Positions 15,247-23,796 of a DNA stretch of 51,437 nucleotides are shown piece by piece. The position numbers and the translations under genes were made by a program. The notes below the pieces were generated by a model, which searched no databases, was not told where the DNA came from, and saw nothing but the letters and a program-made list of their open reading frames with translations. The stretch's first letter is position 1, and each line of letters opens with the position of its first letter. The stretch lies in assembly GCA_030537795.1 (NCBI GenBank), contig JAUNVE010000012.1:1-51437 (forward strand), written 5' to 3'. Origin of the DNA: Actinomycetaceae bacterium (lineage in GTDB: Bacteria > Actinomycetota > Actinomycetes > Actinomycetales > Actinomycetaceae).

Positions 15247-16758
15247 TCAGTGCAAAATACGCGCCACTTCAGACAGTGTGCCGGAAATCGACGGATACAC
15301 CGTAAACGCCGATGACAGTTGATCGACAGTCATCCGGTGAGTTACAGCTAGCGTAAGGGGGAAAATCTGTTCCGACGCGCTTTCGCCCACCATCACGCCT
15401 CCCACGATTACACCGGAATCAGCTTCGGCAAAGATTTTGACGAAACCATCTTTCAGGCCGTGCATTTTCGCCCGTGGATTACGCGCGATGGGGAGCTTCG
15501 CCATTTTAATGTCGAGATCCGATTTGGCGATATCAGCTTCGCTCATACCGACAGTGGCGACCTCTGGAAGCGTGAAAATCGTCGACCCAATACGCGTGGT
15601 ATCCAGCGGCGTCACCGCGTCTCCCAGCGCATGCCACATGGCGATCCGCCCCTGCTGCGCGGCCACAGATGCCAAAGGCAGCACTCCCGTGCAGTCCCCC
15701 GCCGCGTAGACGCGGAATGCGGAAGTGCGCGAAACATTGTCGACCTCAATATGTCCGCGGTCGCTGAGGCGCATTCCCACCTCTTCCAGTCCAATGCCTG
15801 TGGTAGATGGAATAGAGCCCACTGCCAGGAGGCAGTGGCTTCCGGTGAGAACTTCCCCAGACTCCAGATGCACCTCAACACCATCAGCCGTGCGATTGGC
15901 AGACGTCGCCCGCGAACGCGACTTAATAATCATGCCGCGGCGACGGAAAATATCTTCCACCAATACGGCGGCTTCGTGGTCGGCACCGGGGAGCATATGG
16001 TCGCGCGAAGACACCAGCGTCACCTGTGAACCGAGCACCTGATACGCTCCCGCCAGCTCTGCGCCGGTCACGCCGGATCCCACGACGATGAGATGTTCGG
16101 GAAGTTCATCCATGTTGTACAGTTGCGCCCAGTTAAAGATGCGCTCACCATCGGGTTCTGAACCGGGCAGAGAACGCGGCTTCGCACCGGTCGCGATGAG
16201 GACGACCTCTGCCTCAAAATACTGCGTACCGTCGGCCGTTTCAGCAGAAACGACGCGAGTACCCCGGTCACCAAACCGCGTTTCGATGCGGCCTCGCCCG
16301 TCGATAATTTCGACCCCGAGCCCTTCCAAACTGGCTCGAATATCGCGGGCCTGAAGAGAAGCGAGTTCACGAACCCGTTCGTTAATTTTTTTCAGATCCG
16401 CGACCGGCTTTGAGGCTCCCACGTTAATGCCCAGTTCTTCCGCCTGTTCGGTCTCCGTTAACCATTCGGCGGTGGCGATGAGGGTTTTAGAGGGAACCAC
16501 ATCGGTCAATACGGCGGCCCCACCCAATCCTTGATCCTCAATCAATGTCACGTGTGCGCCTAACCGAACCGCAACGGTGGCGGCCTCATAGCCACCGGGA
16601 CCACCACCGATAATGACAACGCGTGAACCTTCGCGTACGGGTGATGCCTTGGGTTCGGATCCGCGGCGTTTTGAATAGCGCACGGTTTCGGCAATGGATG
16701 CGTCCTTGGCCGCGTCTGTCGACGACGCTGACGGCAGATTAAACGGGTCTGTTTGCAT
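15247..16758 (-). CDS. lpdA: NAD(P)H quinone dehydrogenase, LpdA-type flavoprotein
   Basis: This 503-residue flavoprotein has the lipoamide-dehydrogenase fold. The FAD motif GGGPGGYEAA lies at 51-60, a second nucleotide-binding motif is VVGSGVTGAELA, and the FAD/C-terminal motif is YAAGDCTG. The redox-active disulfide is missing: where CxxxxC is expected the sequence is GGAAVLTDVVPSK, with A82 and V87. The C-terminal HAHPT-S-E dyad is also replaced by VYPSISGTLSE. These changes match M. tuberculosis LpdA (Rv3303c), which reduces quinones rather than lipoamide. A polar N-terminal extension of about 45 residues has no alternative ATG start. It is divergent from the purine nucleoside phosphorylase gene. 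Confidence 0.88.
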   Translation of the reverse strand: MQTDPFNLPSASSTDAAKDASIAETVRYSKRRGSEPKASPVREGSRVVIIGGGPGGYEAATVAVRLGAHVTLIEDQGLGGAAVLTDVVPSKTLIATAEWLTETEQAEELGINVGASKPVADLKKINERVRELASLQARDIRASLEGLGVEIIDGRGRIETRFGDRGTRVVSAETADGTQYFEAEVVLIATGAKPRSLPGSEPDGERIFNWAQLYNMDELPEHLIVVGSGVTGAELAGAYQVLGSQVTLVSSRDHMLPGADHEAAVLVEDIFRRRGMIIKSRSRATSANRTADGVEVHLESGEVLTGSHCLLAVGSIPSTTGIGLEEVGMRLSDRGHIEVDNVSRTSAFRVYAAGDCTGVLPLASVAAQQGRIAMWHALGDAVTPLDTTRIGSTIFTLPEVATVGMSEADIAKSDLDIKMAKLPIARNPRAKMHGLKDGFVKIFAEADSGVIVGGVMVGESASEQIFPLTLAVTHRMTVDQLSSAFTVYPSISGTLSEVARILH

Positions 16759-16806
16759 ACTTCATTCTTACCGCACTTCCGCTACCCGCGCGTGCTCCTG
16801 AAAGCC

Positions 16807-16819
16807 TAAGATAGAAATA
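16807..16819 (+). promoter_or_regulatory. Probable near-leaderless -10 of purine nucleoside phosphorylase gene
   Basis: TAAGAT at 16807-16812 fits TANNNT and ends seven bases before the ATG at 16820. No Shine-Dalgarno sequence is visible. The -35 region is not recognisable. Confidence 0.35.
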
Positions 16820-17647
16820 ATGAATATCAACGATCATTTCTCTGCCTCGTCCCAAACGCCGCAATCTCTAGCAGAACAGGCCGCGCAGACCATCCGCGAG
16901 CGCTCCCGCATCGAAAGCTACGACATTGCGCTGGTCCTCGGTTCCGGCTGGGGAAAAGCAGCCGATTTAATTGGCGAAACCGTCAGCGAAATACCTGCCG
17001 GCGAGATTCCCGGGTTCAGCGCACCCGCCGTCGCCGGTCACGGTGGCACCCTGCGAAGTATTCGTACACCATCGGGGAAAATCGCGCTGGTACTGGGCTC
17101 ACGCACCCACTATTACGAGGGTAAAGGCGTGCGCGCCGTCGCTCACGGTATGCGAACTGCCGCCGCGCTGGGGGCGCAGACTGCGGTCTTAACCAATGGC
17201 TGCGGAGGGCTCGTTAAGGAATGGAAACCCGGCCAACCGGTGCTCATACGTGACCACATCAACCTCACCGGTGCTTCCCCATTGGAAGGCGCCACCTTCA
17301 TCGACCTCACCGACTTATATTCTCAACGCCTGCGAAATATTGCGCACCAGATCGACCCGACGCTACCGGAAGGGGTATACGTTCAATTTCGCGGCCCCCA
17401 CTACGAAACGCCTGCCGAGGTGCAGATGGCGAAAATTATTGGCGGCGACCTGGTTGGTATGTCCACCACCCTGGAAGCGATCGCCGCGCGCGAAGCCGGC
17501 ATGGAGGTGCTGGGCATTTCTTTGGTGACGAACCTTGCCGCCGGCATTTCTGCCACCCCGCTTTCACATGAGGAAGTACTCGCAGCCGGAGCCGCTGCCG
17601 GCCCACAGATTTCACAACTGCTCGCACAAATTGTCGAGCGACTTTAG
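16820..17647 (+). CDS. Purine nucleoside phosphorylase, trimeric type
   Basis: The 275-residue cytosolic enzyme splits guanosine/inosine and deoxy forms with phosphate into base and (deoxy)ribose-1-phosphate. Family motifs are GSGWG for phosphate, GHGG, RTHYYEGK, TNGCGGL, the purine-site region FRGPHYETPAEV, VGMSTTLEA and TNLAAGIS. These place it in the trimeric low-molecular-mass PNP/MTAP group, equivalent to mycobacterial deoD/punA. The next gene, a phosphosugar mutase, follows 56 bases later with its own ribosome-binding site. In mycobacteria the same two genes are adjacent, so a common nucleoside-salvage role is likely. Confidence 0.92.
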   Translation: MNINDHFSASSQTPQSLAEQAAQTIRERSRIESYDIALVLGSGWGKAADLIGETVSEIPAGEIPGFSAPAVAGHGGTLRSIRTPSGKIALVLGSRTHYYEGKGVRAVAHGMRTAAALGAQTAVLTNGCGGLVKEWKPGQPVLIRDHINLTGASPLEGATFIDLTDLYSQRLRNIAHQIDPTLPEGVYVQFRGPHYETPAEVQMAKIIGGDLVGMSTTLEAIAAREAGMEVLGISLVTNLAAGISATPLSHEEVLAAGAAAGPQISQLLAQIVERL

Positions 17648-17703
17648 CGCCCCGTGTCATAGGGCGCCCCAGCGCATCGCGCTGTTACCTGGAAGGACCA
17701 CAT

Positions 17704-19392
17704 ATGACTACACTCGACGAGGGCATGATTGAATCGTGGATCGCAGATGATCCCGATGAAAATACGCGCACTGAGATCGAGGAGCTGCTGCGCGCTCACC
17801 GCGACGGCGATGCGTCAGCAACACAGGAACTGGCGGATCGATTCAGTTCTCCTCTGACTTTCGGCACAGCCGGTTTACGAGGTCGCCTCGGCGGCGGTCC
17901 GCACCGTATGAATCGCGCGGTCGTCATTCGCGCGGCCGCCGGCCTAGTCGCGTTTTTACAGCAGCAGGTCGGGGATGATTTCTCGCTGGTCATCGGCTAT
18001 GACGCCCGCTACGGTTCCCGCCAGTTTGCGCAGGATACTGCCGCTGTGGCGGTAGCTGCGGGCGGGCGGGCTCTCCTTTTTGACAGAGCCTTGCCCACAC
18101 CTGTTACCGCCTTCGCGCTTAAACATCTGGGGGTTGACGCCGCAGTTGTAGTCACCGCCTCCCATAATCCGCCCGAAGACAATGGTTACAAGGTATATCT
18201 CGGTGGCCGAGCCGTCACCGACTCGGGGCAGGGGGCGCAGATTGTTCCCCCCTATGATGCGGAGATTTTTGCCGCTATCCAGGCGGTAACCGCGGTAGCT
18301 GATGTGCCACGCGCCGACAGTGGGTGGACGATCATCGGCGATGAAGTAGTCGAAGCCTATCTTTCTCGCGCCGTTTCACTGGTGCCCGCAGGCGAAAAGG
18401 ACTTAAGAATCGTACTCACTTCGCTCCACGGTGTCGGCGGCGATATCGCGCTCAAGGCGCTCAACCGAGCTGGATTCGCCGACGTACACGTTGTCGCTGA
18501 GCAACACGACCCCGATCCGGACTTCCCCACCGTGTCTTTCCCGAATCCCGAAGAGCCCGGAGCTCTCGACCTGGCATTTGCCTTGGCGAAGAAAATCGAT
18601 GCCGACATTATTGTGGTCAACGATCCGGACGCCGACCGGTTTTCCGCCGCTATTCCAGACCCGCGAGGCGAAGATGGATGGCGGCAACTAACCGGTGATG
18701 AAGTCGGTGCCCTCCTCGGCGAAGCGGTTGCTCGCTCTCACGGTGAGGGATCTGCAGTACTGGCAAATTCCATCGTTTCTTCCCGTTTACTCGCACAGAT
18801 TGCCCATGCTCACGGGGTGTCACATCGCGCAACTTTGACCGGTTTTAAGTGGATTTCGCGCGTCGACGGCATTGTATTCGGCTATGAAGAGGCCCTCGGA
18901 TACTGCGTTGATCCTAACTATGTGCGCGATAAAGATGGCATCACCGCCTGCCTCCAGCTGGTCAATATGGCCGCCCAACGCAAGAGCGCCGGCTCCTCAC
19001 TGCTGGCCGAGCTTGACGACCTCGCCTGTACCCACGGTCTGTACGCTACCGCCCCGCTTTCCATTCGCGTTGCCGATCTGTCGCTTATTGCGCAGGGGAT
19101 GGAAAACTTACGCAGTGGCCGCCTCAAGTCGCTGGCCGGGTCACCGCTGACTTCAACCGTGGATCTGTCCGAAGGCTCCGGTGATTTGCCGCCCACCGAC
19201 GGCCTCATTTTCACCTCGCAACGCAATGACCGAGTGGTGGCCCGTCCCTCGGGTACGGAACCGAAGCTCAAGTGCTACCTCGAGACCATCGTCGACGTTC
19301 CCGAAGCCGCCGATCTCGATGCGATCCGCAATGAAGCCGCCAATCGTCTGCAAGCAATGAAGGCAGATATGAAGGAAGCGCTGGGCATTTAG
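17704..19392 (+). CDS. Phosphosugar mutase (PmmB-type; phosphopentomutase/phosphoglucomutase)
   Basis: The 562-residue alpha-D-phosphohexomutase superfamily protein has the catalytic phosphoserine loop TASHNPP (S153), the Mg2+ loop DPDADR at 307-312, the sugar-specificity loop GYEEALGY and the phosphate-binding loop RPSGTEPKLK. It is longer than bacterial phosphomannomutases and matches the PmmB/PGM2-like branch. That branch isomerises glucose-1-phosphate and often (deoxy)ribose-1-phosphate. Lying directly after purine nucleoside phosphorylase, it most likely converts ribose-1-phosphate to ribose-5-phosphate. It could also supply mannose-1-phosphate for the manC-like gene at 29.3 kb. An GGAAGG ribosome-binding site precedes the ATG. 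Confidence 0.88.
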   Translation: MTTLDEGMIESWIADDPDENTRTEIEELLRAHRDGDASATQELADRFSSPLTFGTAGLRGRLGGGPHRMNRAVVIRAAAGLVAFLQQQVGDDFSLVIGYDARYGSRQFAQDTAAVAVAAGGRALLFDRALPTPVTAFALKHLGVDAAVVVTASHNPPEDNGYKVYLGGRAVTDSGQGAQIVPPYDAEIFAAIQAVTAVADVPRADSGWTIIGDEVVEAYLSRAVSLVPAGEKDLRIVLTSLHGVGGDIALKALNRAGFADVHVVAEQHDPDPDFPTVSFPNPEEPGALDLAFALAKKIDADIIVVNDPDADRFSAAIPDPRGEDGWRQLTGDEVGALLGEAVARSHGEGSAVLANSIVSSRLLAQIAHAHGVSHRATLTGFKWISRVDGIVFGYEEALGYCVDPNYVRDKDGITACLQLVNMAAQRKSAGSSLLAELDDLACTHGLYATAPLSIRVADLSLIAQGMENLRSGRLKSLAGSPLTSTVDLSEGSGDLPPTDGLIFTSQRNDRVVARPSGTEPKLKCYLETIVDVPEAADLDAIRNEAANRLQAMKADMKEALGI

Positions 19393-19457
19393 CCAAAGTT
19401 GCCCGCGGTGAGGTGGTGAAGGTGCCGGTGGGTGATCAGCATACGCTGAAACCCCAT

Positions 19458-19518
19458 AGGCTCTGCCTTGCGCGCCTAGGCTCTGTCTCACGGCCTCCGA
19501 TTAGGTAAGGCAGAGCCT
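19458..19518. terminator. Inverted repeat with a recurring 12-mer, possible terminator
   Basis: AGGCTCTGCCTT (19458-19469) is the exact reverse complement of AAGGCAGAGCCT (19507-19518), giving a 12 bp stem with a 37-base loop. A third imperfect copy (AGGCTCTGTCTC) starts at 19478. TTT follows the right arm. It lies between the convergent mutase and AEC transporter genes, so it may end one or both transcripts. The same 12-mer occurs at 12695-12706 beside the convergent mrp and tatB ends. Confidence 0.4.
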
Positions 19519-19531
19519 TTGCCAGCAATCG

Positions 19532-20455
19532 TTACGCCAGTAACGCGGCGATGGCCATCAGCGAGGGCGTGACAAATACCGTTGAGGCTATCACCGTGCC
19601 TCGCGCAATGCGCTCCCCGGTTCCGGCTTGGAATGCGGCGAGATAGGCGTTTTGTGCCGTTGGCAATCCAGCCATGCACGCAAAGGCAAATAGTTGGGGG
19701 CCCGTGGTGTCAAACACAAGGTATGCGAATGCCACCGCCACTGCCGGTTGGAGGATCAGCTTAAAAGCGGTTGCTAGCGCAATCGGCACCATATATTCGC
19801 GCATGGCTCGGAGGTTCTCTCCCGCCAATGAGATCCCAAAAGAGATCAATATGCACGGTACGGCCGCTCCCGCAACGAGGTTGAGCGGATCGGCTATCAC
19901 CGGTGGAATAGTCCATGCTGCTAAAGAAATAGTCGTCCCCGTGATTGCGGCATATACCAGCGGATTGCGGGCGATAGTTCTGATAACTCGGCGCGCAGTA
20001 ACTTCCCCCTGCGGGGATGCTAGGTCGGCCAGTACGAAAAACATGGGAGAGAAGAATCCCAACTGAAAAAGGAGCACCGGGATTACGTGCGTCGATGATC
20101 CGAGAATGTAATGCGCCAGTGGAATCCCCAAATATCCCGCATTTGTCAAAGCAGAAGCCATCGAACCAATGACCACATCTCCCCGGTGCAGATGGAGAAT
20201 GAAACGTGCCAGGAGGGCGAAAACACTCGCCGTAACAATTGCTGAAACAGCGGCTACTACCAGCGGCTGTGAGAACATCGCGCCAACATCCGCGCGCGCT
20301 AACTCCAAGCCGATGAAGGCGGGAAGACAGACGAAGAAAACCAGTCGGTTCAGTACCAGTTGAGCTGATTCGCCTAACAGGCGCGTCAAGCCCAATATCC
20401 ATCCGAGGATAATGACGGCCCAAATGACGCCAAGCCCTGACACCACTGCGGCCAT
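19532..20455 (-). CDS. AEC family transporter (auxin efflux carrier-like)
   Basis: The 307-residue membrane protein has about ten hydrophobic segments in the AEC pattern: an N-terminal five-helix block, a short loop (LASPQGEVTARRVIRTIARNP) and a C-terminal five-helix block with LPTAQNAYLAAFQAG. AEC carriers move organic acids, amino acids or similar anions across the cytoplasmic membrane; the substrate here is not predictable. I place the start at ATG 20455 with GGGAG upstream and not at an earlier in-frame start. It appears to be a single-gene transcript converging with the mutase gene. Confidence 0.85.
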   Translation of the reverse strand: MAAVVSGLGVIWAVIILGWILGLTRLLGESAQLVLNRLVFFVCLPAFIGLELARADVGAMFSQPLVVAAVSAIVTASVFALLARFILHLHRGDVVIGSMASALTNAGYLGIPLAHYILGSSTHVIPVLLFQLGFFSPMFFVLADLASPQGEVTARRVIRTIARNPLVYAAITGTTISLAAWTIPPVIADPLNLVAGAAVPCILISFGISLAGENLRAMREYMVPIALATAFKLILQPAVAVAFAYLVFDTTGPQLFAFACMAGLPTAQNAYLAAFQAGTGERIARGTVIASTVFVTPSLMAIAALLA

Positions 20456-20788
20456 AGCGGTACTCCCTTCACTGAACACGTGACGCATCTGCTGCGAGCA
20501 CATCGGTACGCACTGATTCTACGCTTCTTGCACGGCAACGAATGCTTCGGCCCGAGCCACTCTAGCGGGCATAACTCTATGCCGGCGCACTTCGGTGCCT
20601 GAGCTCAGAGTACTCGCCTAGGTTTTCACACCGAAGCGGGGCAACAGCAATACTCACTGGGATATTGCCGCTGCCCCGTTTCCAATATCGGTTGCGCCGT
20701 CAGATCATCGGCCGGGTAGTTTAACCCACTGCGCTAACGGTCGATCTGATCGTTCAATAGTCAACCGAATGATGAGTCGTCCCGTCAA
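20456..20788. other. Intergenic region between AEC transporter and deoC, with a large hairpin
   Basis: No coding sequence is seen. It must contain the AEC promoter (minus strand). Near the deoC end there is a second inverted repeat: AACCGAATGAT (20763-20773) pairs with ATCATTCGGTT (20788-20798), spanning the deoC stop codon. The main hairpin at 20636-20679 is listed separately. Confidence 0.4.
20636..20679. terminator. Long hairpin downstream of deoC
   Basis: The 17-base arm at 20636-20652 (starting GCGGGGCA) pairs with 20663-20679 with two internal mismatches and a 10-base loop. On the plus strand it is followed by TTT. Because deoC runs leftward towards it, it probably ends the salvage operon, although the U-run on that strand is poor. 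Confidence 0.5.
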
Positions 20789-21451
20789 TCATTCGGTTTC
20801 TGAGTCGTCCATGCCCTCGAGAATCGCCCGGGACGACGATAATCCGAGCCGATTTGCCCCCGCTTCGATCATGGCCTGGGCAGTGGCGGCATCACGGATT
20901 CCCCCCGATGCTTTCACGCCGAGGCGGTCACCCACCGTCCGTCGCATCAGCTCAACTGCGTGGGTAGTTGCCCCACCTGCGGGGTGGAAACCCGTTGACG
21001 TTTTCACAAAGTCTGCACCCGCCGCTTCACAGGCGCGGCAGCATGCCACAATTTCTTCGTCGGTGAGGGCGGCGGATTCAATGATGACCTTGAGCAATGC
21101 GCCGGAAGTCGCCTCGCGCACGGCACGAATATCTGCTTCGACGTCCTCCCATGCGCCCTCCTTGACGAGCTTGAGATTGACGACCATATCGACTTCATTG
21201 GCGCCAAGTGCTACCGATTGGCGAGCTTCGGCAGCTTTCACCTCGGGCTGGTGAGCTCCGGAGGGGAATCCGCATACCGTGGCTACCTTAAGAGATGCCG
21301 GAACCTCAACCGGTAGTTGGTTGGGACTGACACATACCGAAAAGGTGCCGAGCTGCGTTGCTTCCTCCACCAGGGCTCGCACGTCCTCAGCGGTAGATTC
21401 AGGCTTGAGAAGCGTGTGGTCGATAATGGCGGCTACATCTGAGCGGTTCAT
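20789..21451 (-). CDS. deoC: Deoxyribose-phosphate aldolase
   Basis: The 220-residue TIM-barrel class I aldolase cleaves 2-deoxyribose-5-phosphate to acetaldehyde and glyceraldehyde-3-phosphate in the cytoplasm. The Schiff-base lysine is K150 in FVKTSTGF. The second catalytic lysine is K180 in [10 protein letters not shown], and the catalytic Asp is D88 in NEVDMVVN. Length and motifs are complete. It is the last gene of the leftward nucleoside operon, starting 9 bases after the C39-like gene. It completes the pathway begun by thymidine phosphorylase. No phosphopentomutase of the DeoB type is in the operon; the PmmB-type mutase at 17.7 kb could serve. Confidence 0.95.
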   Translation of the reverse strand: MNRSDVAAIIDHTLLKPESTAEDVRALVEEATQLGTFSVCVSPNQLPVEVPASLKVATVCGFPSGAHQPEVKAAEARQSVALGANEVDMVVNLKLVKEGAWEDVEADIRAVREATSGALLKVIIESAALTDEEIVACCRACEAAGADFVKTSTGFHPAGGATTHAVELMRRTVGDRLGVKASGGIRDAATAQAMIEAGANRLGLSSSRAILEGMDDSETE

Positions 21452-21460
21452 AAATAATCC

Positions 21461-22012
21461 TTAATCGTGTTTATCGGGTATCAGGGCGAGCGTCACGCGC
21501 CGCCAATTTCCAAATGCGGGAACTTTGCGAGGCGAGCGGCTGAGATCAACGAAACGATCCCAGGACATGCGGTGATCGGTGCCGGTCGCCGGATCAAAAA
21601 CGATGACGCCAGTTCCCGCGCCCGCGCGTAGTGTCACCACGTGCCGCGAGACAATATCGAAGCGAGCCAGCGTCGCGGGTAGCGTATTGCCGCCGGTATA
21701 CAGCACGATATCGTCCTGCGCGTCGAGGGCGTTTCGCACCCGCCCAATCGTGTCCCTATTCCACAGGTAGGGTCGGTAGCGCCGTCCGGTTGCCGTTTCC
21801 AGCATATGTTGGAGCGCCCACGGCGCAGTTCCCAGTTTTTCTGGCCAGTGCGCCCCCATACGTGTCGCGGCGAAGGCGTGTAAACGCTTCTGCGCAACTT
21901 TTACCCGACTGGAATCTGCGCTTGTGTACCACTGCATTTCTCCGCGATGACGGCTAGCAATGGCAAGCGCGGCGGCAATCCCGCAGGATGAGGGCGTCAT
22001 CTGTGCATGCAT
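21461..22012 (-). CDS. C39-like cysteine peptidase-fold protein in the nucleoside operon
   Basis: The 183-residue protein has the hallmark layout of C39/papain-like peptidases. Q4 lies six residues before C10 (QMTPSSCG), giving the oxyanion Gln and nucleophile. H124 lies in SRHVVTLRAG and D140 in VFDPATG, giving a full triad with typical C39 spacing. There is no signal peptide, membrane segment, propeptide or ABC domain, so it should be cytosolic and is much shorter than bacteriocin exporters. The start is fixed by GGAGAG in the end of deoA, leaving only a 2-base gap to the deoA stop; deoC follows 9 bases later. Its role in a nucleoside operon is unknown. It could be a peptidase, deubiquitinase-like or amidase, or a structural relative. 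Confidence 0.7.
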   Translation of the reverse strand: MHAQMTPSSCGIAAALAIASRHRGEMQWYTSADSSRVKVAQKRLHAFAATRMGAHWPEKLGTAPWALQHMLETATGRRYRPYLWNRDTIGRVRNALDAQDDIVLYTGGNTLPATLARFDIVSRHVVTLRAGAGTGVIVFDPATGTDHRMSWDRFVDLSRSPRKVPAFGNWRRVTLALIPDKHD

Positions 22013-22014
22013 AG

Positions 22015-23310
22015 TTACTCTCCGGCGATGCGGTCGAGCACCACTGATTGACGCACTGCCGGTTTCTCTTCGCAGATGTCATACCCACCTTCGAGGGCAT
22101 CAATGGCACGGTCAAAGCGCTCTGGGGTAGCCGTATGTAAAGTCATGACGGGTTGGCCACGCTTCACGCGGTCGCCAGGTTTCGCGTGCAGTTCTACGCC
22201 CGCAACGGCTTGCACCTGTTCTCCCTTACGGGCTCGTCCAGCACCCAGACGCCACGCGCTGATTCCCACTGCTAGGGCGTCCAGACGCGATAGATAACCA
22301 TCGGTTTCGGCGACGATATCGTGGGTGTGTTCCGCGACCGGTAGTGGCGCATCGGGGTCGCCTCCCTGCTCGCGCACCATCGCTTTCCACCGATCCATTG
22401 CCCGACCATCCGCCAGGGCGGCTTCCACATCAACATCCGGTTTACCGGCGGATGCCAGCATTTCGCGCGCTAAGGCGACTGTCAATTCGATCACGTCGGC
22501 AGGGCCGCCTCCAGCCAGCACCTCGACGGCTTCGCGCACTTCCAATGCGTTTCCGGCAGTGAGGCCAAGCGGGGTATCCATATCGGTTAAAAACGCGGTG
22601 GTTTTCACCCCGTGATCCGTACCGAGAGCCACCATTGTGGTCGCCAATTCCCGGGCTGAATCGAGATCTTTCATAAAGGCACCGGATCCGACTTTAACGT
22701 CGAGAACAAGTGAGTCTGTACCTTCCGCGATTTTTTTCGACATGATGGAGGAGGAAATCAGCGGCACGCAGTCCACAGTCGAGGTGATATCGCGCAGGGC
22801 ATATAGTTTCTTATCCGCCGGAGCCAATCCAGCACCAGCCGCGCAGATAACCGCCCCGGGCCCGGAGCCGAGCATGTGCATGATTTGCTCATTCGGAATT
22901 TCCGCCTGCCAGCCGGCAATGGCTTCCATTTTGTCCAAAGTGCCGCCGGTATGTCCGAGGCCGCGTCCCGACAGTTGCGGCACCGCCACGTCAAATGCCG
23001 CCACCAGCGGCGCCAGCGGTAGCGTGATCTTATCGCCAACTCCCCCGGTGGAATGCTTATCGGCAGTCGGTCGTGGAAGTGACGCAAAATCCATCGTCTC
23101 GCCCGAGTCGATCATGGCTTGTGTCCAACGACTGATTTCCGCCCGATTCATTCCGCGAATGAAAATCGACATTGCCAGGGCAGCCATTTGTTCATCACCT
23201 ACCGCGCCGCGCGTATAGGCATCAACTACCCAGTCGATCTGCTCGGGTGCGAGCTCACCTCCATCGCGTTTAGTGCGGATGACGTCAACGACGTCGAATG
23301 GTTCAGTCAT
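22015..23310 (-). CDS. deoA: Thymidine / pyrimidine-nucleoside phosphorylase
   Basis: The 431-residue enzyme releases thymine or uracil and (deoxy)ribose-1-phosphate from pyrimidine nucleosides. The phosphate-binding motif is KHSTGGVGDK at 85-94, followed by the family segment SGRGLGHTGGTLDK. The small alpha domain, large alpha/beta domain and C-terminal domain are all present. The substrate range (thymidine only or also uridine) is not decided by these motifs. The start ATG 23310 has AAGGAGA upstream and overlaps the stop of cdd by 8 bases (ATGACTGA), so the two are translationally coupled. Confidence 0.93.
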   Translation of the reverse strand: MTEPFDVVDVIRTKRDGGELAPEQIDWVVDAYTRGAVGDEQMAALAMSIFIRGMNRAEISRWTQAMIDSGETMDFASLPRPTADKHSTGGVGDKITLPLAPLVAAFDVAVPQLSGRGLGHTGGTLDKMEAIAGWQAEIPNEQIMHMLGSGPGAVICAAGAGLAPADKKLYALRDITSTVDCVPLISSSIMSKKIAEGTDSLVLDVKVGSGAFMKDLDSARELATTMVALGTDHGVKTTAFLTDMDTPLGLTAGNALEVREAVEVLAGGGPADVIELTVALAREMLASAGKPDVDVEAALADGRAMDRWKAMVREQGGDPDAPLPVAEHTHDIVAETDGYLSRLDALAVGISAWRLGAGRARKGEQVQAVAGVELHAKPGDRVKRGQPVMTLHTATPERFDRAIDALEGGYDICEEKPAVRQSVVLDRIAGE

Positions 23311-23725
23311 GAAAAGTCTCCTTGATTTCTTCCAGGTCGTGTCGCCCAAAGGCTTCGGGGAGGACCTCGCTCATCGCGTGAATTCCGCTGGGAAGATGCA
23401 GCTGAAGCTCATTCCCACCGTGTTCGTAGAGCAGCTGTCGGCAGCGGCCACACGGGACGAGGACGTCGCCGTTTTTATTGACGCATACGAATGCGCGCAA
23501 ACGCCCTCCGCCACCGTTTATGAGGGTGGAGATCACCCCGCATTCGGCGCAGAGAGTCACGCCATAAGCGGCATTTTCCACATTGCAGCCCGTAATGATG
23601 CGTCCGTCATCGACGAGGGCTGCCGCGCCGACAGGATAGTGAGAATACGGACAGTAAGCCCTGTGCATGGCTTCAATAGCGTGTTCGCGCAGGTTATTCC
23701 ACACGTTTTCGGTCAGATCACTCAT
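23303..23725 (-). CDS. cdd: Cytidine deaminase
   Basis: The 140-residue tetrameric-type enzyme deaminates cytidine and deoxycytidine to uridine forms. Zinc ligands are C59, C92 and C95 (in CAECG and PCGRC), with the catalytic Glu at 61. NVENAAYG is the substrate-binding segment. I chose the ATG at 23723-23725 with AGGACG upstream; a GTG one codon earlier is also possible. It feeds thymidine phosphorylase directly downstream, with an 8-base overlap. A 68-base gap separates it from the upstream permease gene, without a clear terminator. Confidence 0.94.
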   Translation of the reverse strand: MSDLTENVWNNLREHAIEAMHRAYCPYSHYPVGAAALVDDGRIITGCNVENAAYGVTLCAECGVISTLINGGGGRLRAFVCVNKNGDVLVPCGRCRQLLYEHGGNELQLHLPSGIHAMSEVLPEAFGRHDLEEIKETFHD

Positions 23726-23796
23726 CACGTCGTCCTATCAGTTGGTGTGGCTGATACGCCCTCCATTTCAGAACAGAGGGCGCCAGCCAGCAGCAT

